Source of the DNA: an uncultured Lachnospiraceae bacterium
GTDB lineage: Bacteria; Bacillota; Clostridia; Lachnospirales; Lachnospiraceae
DNA: 64,000 nucleotides
NCBI GenBank assembly: GCA_910584725.1
Contig: CAJUBE010000014.1
Coordinates: 37,759-101,758 of the forward strand
Direction: 5' to 3'
How positions within the stretch are numbered: position 1 is the first letter of the stretch; each line of letters opens with the position of its first letter. Below the pieces are notes generated by a model. It was not told the DNA's origin and ran no database searches. It worked only from the letters and a program-made list of their open reading frames with translations. The position numbers and the translations under genes were made by a program. Shown piece by piece: positions 43,967 to 50,997 of this stretch.

Positions 43967-44165
43967 CCATGCCCGCGTCTCCTGATCTATGCTCCCTGCT
44001 CCCGGGCCTTTCGCATACCGGTATGACCATGTCTGCGTTTCTCGGTCTATACCTCCTGCTCCCGAACTTCTGCATACCGGTATGATCATGCCCGCGCCTC
44101 CTGATCTATGCTCCCTGTTCCGGATCTTTCGCACGCCGGTATGACCATGCCTGCGTTTCTCAGTC
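43963..44165. repeat. Tandem repeat, about 3.4 copies of a 59-60 bp unit
   Basis: Units begin with ATGACCATG at 43963, 44023, 44082 and 44141. Units 1 and 3 resemble each other (GCCCGCG) and 2 and 4 resemble each other (TCTGCG), so the array looks like a duplicated dimer. It overlaps the last codons of ytaF. Any reading frame across it is a repeat artefact. Confidence 0.75.
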
Positions 44166-44204
44166 TAACCGCCATGATTCCGCTCTGCGGAATCTCAAAT
44201 CTAT

Positions 44205-44300
44205 GCGGAGAATGCCGTATTTCAGGCATTCTCCTGCGTGAAACTTAGTGCTTCTTGGCGTCCCGTCCTATGGCGGGACGTCTTTAGAAGCACTTTTCAC
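44205..44300 (-). repeat. Two-hairpin structured element, copy after the Ca2+ ATPase
   Basis: Nearly identical to 30105-30201: hairpin A GGAGAATGCC/GGCATTCTCC and hairpin B from GTGAAA to TTTTCAC with inner CGTCCCG/CGGGACG. It ends 1 bp before the ATPase stop (44302) on the minus strand. Confidence 0.75.
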
Positions 44301-44301
44301 A

Positions 44302-47031
44302 CTATGCCTCCTGCTCCCGGCTTTCCGCGTGCCGGCATGACGGATGCCGTACGGAAATGCCCGCCATTCCCACAAGCACCAGCAGCTCATGCACAAAAAG
44401 CGGTGTGACAGAAAGCGCCAAAAGCCTAAGCCACTCTTCCATACGCAGACGCACCGTGCCAAAGAGCGTGACCAGAAAAGGAATCTCCGTCACCGCCGCC
44501 TGCAGCGCAATGCCCACCGCCAGCGCAAGCATCATCTGCGGGTTGCTCCTGTGATCCATTCGGAACACAGAGCGGTTCACATCCCGCATACCGATGGCAT
44601 GGAAAAGCTGACTGATACCAAGCACCGTAAAGGCATGGGTTTGCGCTTTTGCCAAAACGGCTGAAATTTTTAGCCCCTCAAGAATGTTATGTAAACTTAC
44701 AGGCAGACCTTCCATTACAATACGGTCATAGGGAACTTTCAAAAACGCCGCCAGACTGATCCCGCCGATTACCAGTCCATAGCAGATCACGCACATAAGC
44801 CCACCTCTGGCAAACAGCGACTCGTCGCCTTTTCTTGGCGGTTCCCGCATGAGACTTTCCGTGTCGTTGTCGTCTACACCCAGCGCAAGCGCGGGCAGAG
44901 AGTCCGTGATCAGATTAATCCAAAGTATAAATCCTGCAGTCAAAGGCACAGGCAGCCCCGCCACGATGGTCAAAAGCATGGTGAGGATTTCTCCCAGATT
45001 GGAGGAGAGGAGGAACAGCACCGATTTGCGTATATTCTCGTAGATGCCCCTGCCTTCCCGTATGGCCGTATGGATCGTCGCCACATTGTCATCCATCAAC
45101 ACAAAGTCTGCCGCCCCTCTGGCCACATCTGTTCCGCCCTGTCCCATGGCGATGCCGATATCCGCCGCCTGCAGAGAAGGCGCGTCGTTGACCCCGTCTC
45201 CGGTCATGGCTACTGTTTTATGTAAACTTCTATACCCCTCAACAATCCGTACCTTATGCTCCGGCGTCACCCGTGCAAAAACCTTGAGCTGCGGCAGCTT
45301 CTGCAAAAAAGTCTGCTCTTTCAGGTGATCCAGCTCCCGGCCCGTAATACACTCCTCCGCACGGCTTGCAATCCCAAGCTGTCTGGCGATGGAAAACGCT
45401 GTGTCCGGATGATCTCCCGTAATCATCACCGTGGAAACACCCGCCTGCGCAAACCCCCGCACCGCCGCCCGCGCCTCCGGCCTGACCGGATCCTGCATGC
45501 TGACAAAGCCGAGAAACACCATGTCCCTCTCCTTTATACTGCCCTCCGGTTCCATGGCCAGCGCAAGCACACGCCTTCCCTCCCCCATCAAACGCTTCTG
45601 TATACCAAGCAAACGCTCCCGCTCCGCCACTGTGAGCGCCGTCATACAGCCGCCACGGAAGCAGCGCCCGCAGTTTTCCAGAATCCGCTCCGCCGCGCCT
45701 TTCGTATAGGCAGTCTGTCCGCTTCCTTCCCGATGCAGCGTGGTCATCATTTTTCGTTCAGAATCAAACCCCACCTCGTTTATGCGCGGATGCCGTTCCC
45801 TGAGCCGTGCCGCCTTGACACCGCAATCCTGCGCCATATGGAGAAGCGCCAGCTCCGTGGGATCTCCCGTCCCCTCCTCGTCGATCTGCGCATCGTTGCA
45901 GAGCACACAGCCCAAAAGGAAGTAATCCGCACAGGAGCGATTCGTCCCATCGCTGAAAGCCGACTCAAAAAGCTCCGCAAATCCGGCCTTTTCCGTAAGC
46001 TTTCCATCCAGATAACACTCCGTCACAGTCATCTTGTTCTGGGTCAGCGTCCCGGTCTTGTCCGAGCAGACCACCTCCACCGCCCCCAGCGTCTCCACCG
46101 CCGAAAGCCTGCGCACAATAGTTTTTGCCTTTACCATGCGGGACACGCTCAAAGCCAGCACGATCGTCACAATGGCAGGCAGTCCCTCCGGCACGGCCGC
46201 CACCGCAAGGGAGACGGAAGTCAGAAGCATATCCCCCACATCCCGCTTTTGCAGCAAAGCCACAACAAAGAGCAGCACACAGATCCCCACCGCAAGGGCG
46301 CTCAACACCTTTCCAAGCTCTCCCAGCCTTACCTGCAGCGGCGTCAGCTTCTCTTTATGCCCGTGCAGCATGTCCGCTATATGGCCGACCCTCGTGTCCA
46401 TACCCGTGGCCGTCACCACACCTAATCCCCGCCCCTTCGTCACATAGGTAGACATGTATACCATATTTTTGCTGCTCGTATCCGCCGACTCCTTTTCCAC
46501 ATATCCCGCTTCCTTTTCTACCGGCACAGACTCTCCTGTAAGGGTAGACTCTTCCGCAAAAAGTCCGATACTCTCAATTAATCGCAAATCGGCTGGAACT
46601 CGGTTTCCCGCCTCCAAAACCACAATATCCCCCGGCACCAGCTCCTGCGCCGGAATACTGTGATGCATGCCGTCCCTGAGAACCGTCGTTCTCGGTTCCG
46701 AAATCTGCTTCAAAGCCTCCACCGCGCGCCCGGCCTTACCCTCCTGAATGATGCCCACCGCCGCATTCAGCGCCACCACCGCCACAATGATAATGGCATC
46801 CCCAAATTCGTGTAACATCATGGAAATCGCCATGGCCACCATCAAAATCAAAATTAGCGGATCATTTAACTGTGCCGCAATCCGTTCAGCAAGACTCTTC
46901 TTTTCCTGATCCTTCAATCGGTTCGGTCCGTACTTTGTCCTGCGCTCCGCTATTTTTGCCGCGCCAAGCCCTCTCTCCGCGTCTGTCTCCAATGCCCGGA
47001 TCGTCTCCGATACGCTTCTGTTCTCATACAT
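44302..47031 (-). CDS. Calcium-translocating P-type ATPase (PMCA/SERCA-type)
   Basis: 909 residues. P2-type ATPase exporting Ca2+. N-terminal cation-ATPase domain (NRLKDQEKKSL), LTGES actuator, PEGLPAIVT in TM4 (Ca site), DKTGTLTQN phosphorylation motif, TGDHPDTA, GDGVNDAP hinge, and a C-terminal membrane domain (about 680-880). Length normal. It stands alone, with ytaF convergent on the other side of the repeat array. Confidence 0.93.
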   Translation of the reverse strand: MYENRSVSETIRALETDAERGLGAAKIAERRTKYGPNRLKDQEKKSLAERIAAQLNDPLILILMVAMAISMMLHEFGDAIIIVAVVALNAAVGIIQEGKAGRAVEALKQISEPRTTVLRDGMHHSIPAQELVPGDIVVLEAGNRVPADLRLIESIGLFAEESTLTGESVPVEKEAGYVEKESADTSSKNMVYMSTYVTKGRGLGVVTATGMDTRVGHIADMLHGHKEKLTPLQVRLGELGKVLSALAVGICVLLFVVALLQKRDVGDMLLTSVSLAVAAVPEGLPAIVTIVLALSVSRMVKAKTIVRRLSAVETLGAVEVVCSDKTGTLTQNKMTVTECYLDGKLTEKAGFAELFESAFSDGTNRSCADYFLLGCVLCNDAQIDEEGTGDPTELALLHMAQDCGVKAARLRERHPRINEVGFDSERKMMTTLHREGSGQTAYTKGAAERILENCGRCFRGGCMTALTVAERERLLGIQKRLMGEGRRVLALAMEPEGSIKERDMVFLGFVSMQDPVRPEARAAVRGFAQAGVSTVMITGDHPDTAFSIARQLGIASRAEECITGRELDHLKEQTFLQKLPQLKVFARVTPEHKVRIVEGYRSLHKTVAMTGDGVNDAPSLQAADIGIAMGQGGTDVARGAADFVLMDDNVATIHTAIREGRGIYENIRKSVLFLLSSNLGEILTMLLTIVAGLPVPLTAGFILWINLITDSLPALALGVDDNDTESLMREPPRKGDESLFARGGLMCVICYGLVIGGISLAAFLKVPYDRIVMEGLPVSLHNILEGLKISAVLAKAQTHAFTVLGISQLFHAIGMRDVNRSVFRMDHRSNPQMMLALAVGIALQAAVTEIPFLVTLFGTVRLRMEEWLRLLALSVTPLFVHELLVLVGMAGISVRHPSCRHAESREQEA

Positions 47032-47122
47032 ACGCCCATCCTCCCGCCATTTCCTAAAAACCGTCCGTTACCCGCCCATATAATATCTGTAGGGCTTGTC
47101 ACTTCTTTTTAAAGATATGCGC

Positions 47123-47223
47123 GCATAAGCAGAGTTAGAAGCAATATATGCGAAACGAATGCTTGCATTCGGTTTTGCATATTTGCTTATAACGAGCAAC
47201 AGGCGAACCGAGTCTGCTTATGC
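47123..47223. repeat. MITE-like inverted repeat with nested hairpins
   Basis: GCATAAGCAGA (47123-47133) is inverted at 47213-47223. Inside, GCA-TATGC pairs with GCATATTTGC and GAATGC with GCATTC. The sequence GCGAAACGAATGCTTGCAT recurs at about 47246. The rest of the 47.03-47.28 kb gap is non-coding. Confidence 0.55.
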
Positions 47224-47270
47224 CCAGAGTGTAAAAGAAACAGACGCGAAACGAATGCTTGCATACAGAA

Positions 47271-47295
47271 AGGAGCCTCTGTATCAGAAGCTCCT
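47271..47295 (-). terminator. greA terminator
   Basis: Minus strand AGGAGC-loop-GCTCCT followed by TTTCT, overlapping the greA stop codon. Confidence 0.6.
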
Positions 47296-47787
47296 CAACT
47301 TATCCGTTCCGTCATCAATTGTATTTTCGATGGACTTCACCACCACATAATAGCCTCCGCCCCCGGCCAGTTCCACATGAACTCGGTCTCCAACCTTGTT
47401 GCCAAGCAGCGCCTTTCCCAACGGTGACTCCGTGCTGATCAGCCCTTCAAGGGAATTGCCGCGCACCGTCGTCACCAGCTTGTATTTTTCCGTGAGGTTA
47501 TCCTCCTCGAAAAAGACCTCCACCGTATTGTTCATGCCAACCTCGTCCTCCGCAGATTCATCGGACACAATTACGGCAGTTTTTATCATCCGTTCCAGAT
47601 AGCGGATGCGGCTCTCATTCTGGTTTTTCACCTTCTTCGCCGCATGATACTCGAAGTTCTCGCTCAGATCGCCGTGTGCCCTGGCTGTCTTCACATCCTC
47701 CAAAGCCGCCGGCCGCACCACCAGCTTGCGATACTCGATCTCCTCCTCCATCTTGCGGATATCCTGCTTTGTCAGTTCGTTATGCAT
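47284..47787 (-). CDS. greA: Transcription elongation factor GreA
   Basis: 167 residues: an N-terminal antiparallel coiled coil (about 1-80) containing ARAHGDLSENFEYHAAK, whose Asp/Glu at the tip help RNA polymerase cleave stalled RNA, and a C-terminal FKBP-like domain with STESPLGKALLGNKVGD. Four bases separate it from the upstream small gene, which probably shares its transcript. Confidence 0.94.
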   Translation of the reverse strand: MHNELTKQDIRKMEEEIEYRKLVVRPAALEDVKTARAHGDLSENFEYHAAKKVKNQNESRIRYLERMIKTAVIVSDESAEDEVGMNNTVEVFFEEDNLTEKYKLVTTVRGNSLEGLISTESPLGKALLGNKVGDRVHVELAGGGGYYVVVKSIENTIDDGTDKLRSF

Positions 47788-47791
47788 CTTC

Positions 47792-48028
47792 TTATTTTGA
47801 ATTTACCATGTAGTCAAGCAGACGGTTCACATCCTCGGGATCATGCGCAACAAGCTCCATCTCCGGAATCGCATTGTCCGCAAAAAGCCTTGTGAGCGCC
47901 ACATACTTGGTCAGCTGAGACTTTAAGTTCAGTCTGTCGCCCTCTTTTGTCACTAACTCCACTGTGCCTTTGCACTGGTTAATCACGTCAAAAAACTTTT
48001 CAGGATCATCGATGTTCATTACTTTCAT
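47792..48028 (-). CDS. Conserved small protein upstream of greA
   Basis: 78 residues, MKVMNIDDPEKFFDVINQCK to LLDYMVNSK. Acidic, mixed alpha/beta, no cysteine motif. Short relatives are common in Clostridia (often labelled polya polymerase without evidence), function unknown. Start chosen at 48026-48028 because GGGAGG precedes it; the longer frame has no support. Confidence 0.7.
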   Translation of the reverse strand: MKVMNIDDPEKFFDVINQCKGTVELVTKEGDRLNLKSQLTKYVALTRLFADNAIPEMELVAHDPEDVNRLLDYMVNSK

Positions 48029-48127
48029 TTTCTTTTCCTCCCTTTTCTCATCTACTCTTCGTTTACACCAACATAATACACCTTTTTTCCCATTTGTCAA
48101 ATCTTTCTAAAAAAATTAATTTTTTGG

Positions 48128-48156
48128 TTGACAAAGCAAAATTCCTATAGTATATT
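48128..48156 (+). promoter_or_regulatory. Promoter of tRNA-Gly
   Basis: TTGACA (48128-48133), 17-base spacer, TATATT (48151-48156), 33 bp before the tRNA. Strong, as expected for a stable RNA gene. Confidence 0.85.
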
Positions 48157-48189
48157 AATAAATGTCCGAGCGATACAAACGGACAATAA

Positions 48190-48262
48190 GCGCGAGTGGC
48201 TCAGTTGGTGGAGCGCGACCTTGCCAAGGTCGAGGCCGCGGGTTCGAGTCCCGTCTCGCGCT
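48190..48262 (+). tRNA. tRNA-Gly (anticodon GCC)
   Basis: 73 bases. Acceptor arms GCGCGAG and CTCGCGC with T discriminator; anticodon stem CGACC/GGTCG with loop TTGCCAA, hence GCC. T-arm GGTTCGAGTCCC is complete. CCA is not encoded. Its 3' 21 bases are the att core of the integrated element and remain intact here. Confidence 0.97.
48242..48262. other. attL core inside tRNA-Gly
   Basis: 21-bp core GTTCGAGTCC...TCTCGCGCT, identical at 56780-56800 and 57601-57621. The similarity between the first and last copies continues ~60 bp through the tRNA terminator. Confidence 0.88.
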
Positions 48263-48274
48263 CTGACCCAAACG

Positions 48275-48297
48275 ATATCCGGAAGTTTTCCGGATAT
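48275..48297 (+). terminator. tRNA-Gly terminator
   Basis: ATATCCGGAA and TTCCGGATAT form a stem followed by TTTTTG. A diverged copy follows the third att core (57634-57656). Confidence 0.85.
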
Positions 48298-48326
48298 TTT
48301 TGTTTACAGTTACATTTGATTAAATA

Positions 48327-48491
48327 TCATGCGTTATTGATTCTTTTGACATGATAGTCACGGATTCTTTCCAGCCGTTTCTGAGCAAATTCATACATCT
48401 TCACAAGCTCTGCCGCATCGTCAGTGAGAAACATCCTGTTTATATTTCCCTTCAACATATCGTACTCATTATGTACTTCCTGATAATCCAT
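48327..48491 (-). CDS. Small protein overlapping the integrase end
   Basis: 54 residues: MDYQEVHNEYDMLKGNINRM through RDYHVKRINNA. Helical, charged. GGGAGG lies 9 bases before its ATG, inside the integrase 3' end, with a 23-bp overlap. It lies between the integrase and attL, the usual site of small accessory or excision proteins, but no family is recognised. Confidence 0.6.
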   Translation of the reverse strand: MDYQEVHNEYDMLKGNINRMFLTDDAAELVKMYEFAQKRLERIRDYHVKRINNA

Positions 48492-49575
48492 CCGTTTTAC
48501 CTCCCATTAGTCTGAAATCCAGCCCCTTGTGCATATACCCCAGCAGCGCATTGAAGTTATCCCGGTAACTTAAGATATAGTTCCGCTCCGTTGTGACCAT
48601 GTCCGAATGCCCCATCAGGTCGCTGATATACCGTGTCGGCATCCCGGATTCATGCAGCATGGTTGCGAATGTCTTCCTTATCATATGGGTATTGAAATAC
48701 TTCACGTCGCAGTACCTGCAGAGCTTGCGCAGCGTCCTGTCAAGTGACCTGACCCGCACCGTGTCCCTTCCGTCGTAGGCAAGGTACTGATTCTTATACC
48801 CGCATCTGTCATGGTGTTCCCGGAGCTTTTCCAGTATGTAGACTGCCTCCGGAAGCAGGGGGACTTCCCTGACGGAATAGACGGTCTTGACGTCCTCCAC
48901 CACAGCGTATACCATGGCGCCGCAGCGTTCCCCGTTTTCATCCCTTCTGTATGCCTTCGTCTCGGTCTTGCAGATCCGGATCACCCTGTCTTCCAGATCC
49001 ACGTCCTGCCATGTCAGGGATGCCAGCTCTCCCACCCGCAGCCCAAGATAGAAATTCATCACGAGGCAGAGACATGCGGATCGTTTCACTGGGTAAATGT
49101 CCTGCTCCACCACCTGGTACAGCAGCCGCTCGATATCCGCCCGGGGTACAGCGAAATCCTTGTGGGGATCCTTAATCAGCTTTCCCTCTGGCACATATCT
49201 TCTGATCATCTCCCAGTCAAAAAGCCGCACGCCGCCAAGCTCCAAAAATCTTGCATATACAAGCACGTTGTTTACGATCTGGTAGATACGGGAAAATTCC
49301 TTGGACGTGATATTGCCCCGGCCGACAATTACTCCGGTAAGGAAACGGATCACCGCCGCCTCATCCAGTGCGGACACGTTCTGCTTCACAAACCAGCTGC
49401 CGGCATAGTAGCGATTGTAGGTCACCTCGATCCGGTCGCAGCTCTGCGCCTTGATCACGTTCGTCTTCATCAGGAACCACTGTTTGTATATTTCCTTAAA
49501 GGTTTTCTCCTCGATTTCCGGCATGTTCACGACACCGTTACTGATGCCCAGATCGATCCATTCGTCTAAATTCAT
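48469..49575 (-). CDS. Tyrosine recombinase/integrase
   Basis: 368 residues. Catalytic core shows Arg in YLGLRVGELASLTW, HMIRKTFATMLHESG (HxxR) and GHSDMVTTERNYI with the nucleophilic Tyr. An N-terminal SAM-like arm-binding region precedes (about 60-165). It points toward tRNA-Gly, whose 3' end is the likely target. AAGGTGAC precedes the ATG. Confidence 0.92.
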   Translation of the reverse strand: MNLDEWIDLGISNGVVNMPEIEEKTFKEIYKQWFLMKTNVIKAQSCDRIEVTYNRYYAGSWFVKQNVSALDEAAVIRFLTGVIVGRGNITSKEFSRIYQIVNNVLVYARFLELGGVRLFDWEMIRRYVPEGKLIKDPHKDFAVPRADIERLLYQVVEQDIYPVKRSACLCLVMNFYLGLRVGELASLTWQDVDLEDRVIRICKTETKAYRRDENGERCGAMVYAVVEDVKTVYSVREVPLLPEAVYILEKLREHHDRCGYKNQYLAYDGRDTVRVRSLDRTLRKLCRYCDVKYFNTHMIRKTFATMLHESGMPTRYISDLMGHSDMVTTERNYILSYRDNFNALLGYMHKGLDFRLMGGKTDGLSGST

Positions 49576-49618
49576 GCTGTGTCACCTTCTTTCTATAGAA
49601 ATGGGTCTGTGAGCTTAC

Positions 49619-49731
49619 GGGGCGACGTCCCGACCACTCCTTCCCGGAGGATTTTTCCCTAAAAATTAGGCCCACCTAATTTTCTTAACGGGAAAAATCC
49701 TCCTCCAGTCGTTCCTTCGGGCCGTCGCCCT
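49619..49731. other. Nested hairpins in the prophage intergenic region
   Basis: GGAGGATTTTTCCC (49646-49659) pairs exactly with GGGAAAAATCCTCC (49690-49703); inside, AAAATTAGG pairs with CCTAATTTT; outside, GGGCGAC pairs with GTCGCCC (about 49620 and 49724). Candidate packaging signal or single-strand origin. Confidence 0.55.
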
Positions 49732-49734
49732 CTA

Positions 49735-49759
49735 GTTTGGGCGGCACCTCCGCCCAAAC
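49735..49759. other. Perfect 10-bp hairpin in the prophage intergenic region
   Basis: GTTTGGGCGG-CACCT-CCGCCCAAAC. Could also terminate Zot transcription. Confidence 0.6.
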
Positions 49760-49875
49760 CCGCGCTGTACGTTATCGGCTGCCATGACTGATACTGTATC
49801 ATAGTCATATGATTTCCTTGTTGATGGCGGTACACGTTCTCACTTATCCGTTACTTTACCGTGGAAATGCGTTTT

Positions 49876-49919
49876 GCCCCCGGCCCAAGATAAAACCGCC
49901 CATGGGACCCGCCGGGGGC
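49876..49919. other. GC-rich hairpin downstream of the Zot gene
   Basis: GCCCCCGGC (49876-49884) and GCCGGGGGC (49911-49919) are exact inverses. Third strong hairpin in this 430-bp non-coding stretch. Confidence 0.6.
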
Positions 49920-50001
49920 AATCGGCGCAAAATACATGCGCCGACCACTTACATACGGGCACTTCGTGCGGCAGACAAGGAAAAAGAGGGGGAGCGGCCG
50001 C

Positions 50002-50748
50002 TCAGCTTTTGTCCAGGTCAATAAACGTTAATCCGGAATCTTCTTCCTCTTTCTTCTCCCCTTTTGGTTCCTCTGCAGCCAGTGGCAGCGTGATCGTGGG
50101 GCCCCTTTTTTCCCCACTCACACGCTGTCCCTGTCCCGGGGTGTCAAAGTGGTTGTAAGAGTCATAGATCGCGAACAGTTTTTTGCTGCCCACAAAGAAG
50201 CTGCCCTCCACGCGCTCTTTTATGGGGTACCAGCGTTTCACCGCCACATACAGGTTATCTCCGGTGAACAGCCCCACGAAGAACCCGATATATCCGAAGC
50301 GGCTCACCTTGCGGTGTACCTCCTCGTACTCGATCAGGCAGCGCACCTGCCTGTCTAACATCCTGTCAAACTGCGCGACAAGGATGATGTCATACCCGTA
50401 ATGCCGGTGCTGGGAGAAGAAGGACAGCCATCCCTGGCGGCTGATGTTCTGCCACTCGCGGCTGTTGAACAAAAGCTGTGCCTCGTCGATGAGCAGCAGG
50501 ATCTCCCCTTCCTTCAGGCGTCTGCCCAGGTGGTTTGAAAGCTTCCTAGAAAACTGCAGCAGCCGTTCCGGCGTAAGACGGTCATTCATTACAAAGAGAT
50601 AGGTGCCCCTGCAGCGTTTGATCGCTTTCGTATTGACATAAAAGTTTCCGATTATGACGCGCTTGTGCATCCGCAGCCTGGTGCGCAGCTCTTTTGCCGT
50701 GTGCAGGCTCTTCCCGCTGCCGGGCGTTCCTGAATACAATTCGATCAT
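50002..50748 (-). CDS. Zot-like phage assembly ATPase (pI homologue)
   Basis: 248 residues. N-terminal Walker A GTPGSGKS (about 8-15) and Walker B LLLIDEAQLLF identify the Zot domain that drives filament extrusion. A likely transmembrane segment follows (GYIGFFVGLFTGDNLYVAV, about 170-190). The C-terminal tail (about 215-248) is acidic. Start ATG 50746-50748, with GAGG 7 bases upstream. Confidence 0.9.
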   Translation of the reverse strand: MIELYSGTPGSGKSLHTAKELRTRLRMHKRVIIGNFYVNTKAIKRCRGTYLFVMNDRLTPERLLQFSRKLSNHLGRRLKEGEILLLIDEAQLLFNSREWQNISRQGWLSFFSQHRHYGYDIILVAQFDRMLDRQVRCLIEYEEVHRKVSRFGYIGFFVGLFTGDNLYVAVKRWYPIKERVEGSFFVGSKKLFAIYDSYNHFDTPGQGQRVSGEKRGPTITLPLAAEEPKGEKKEEEDSGLTFIDLDKS

Positions 50749-50757
50749 CACATCACC

Positions 50758-50991
50758 TCACGATATCAGTTTTATCCAGCGGGCAATGATGCTCCATGCG
50801 TAGTATGCCGCGATGGCAGCCAGCCAGACCGTGCCTATCTTCACGAAATCCCCGATGGGCACGAACCAGTTGATATACCCCAGATAGGGCAGGCTCCCCA
50901 GCTCCGCGATCACTTCCCGGAACGGGGAGAGCGGAAACAGGGACAGAACGGCCTGCAGGAACTTATCTAACAGGTTCTTCATATCCAGCAT
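50758..50991 (-). CDS. Small membrane protein, pVI-like
   Basis: 77 residues with two hydrophobic stretches (LPYLGYINWFVPIG..., VWLAAIAAYYAWSIIARW). Position between the adhesin and Zot genes matches gene VI of filamentous phage, whose product caps the virion end. Assignment by position and profile, not by sequence family. Confidence 0.7.
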   Translation of the reverse strand: MLDMKNLLDKFLQAVLSLFPLSPFREVIAELGSLPYLGYINWFVPIGDFVKIGTVWLAAIAAYYAWSIIARWIKLIS

Positions 50992-50997
50992 TCCAGA

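Noticed and set aside
43963..44165. CRISPR or small gene in the 60-bp repeats
   Set aside because: Tandem without unique spacers; frames are repeat artefacts without a ribosome site.
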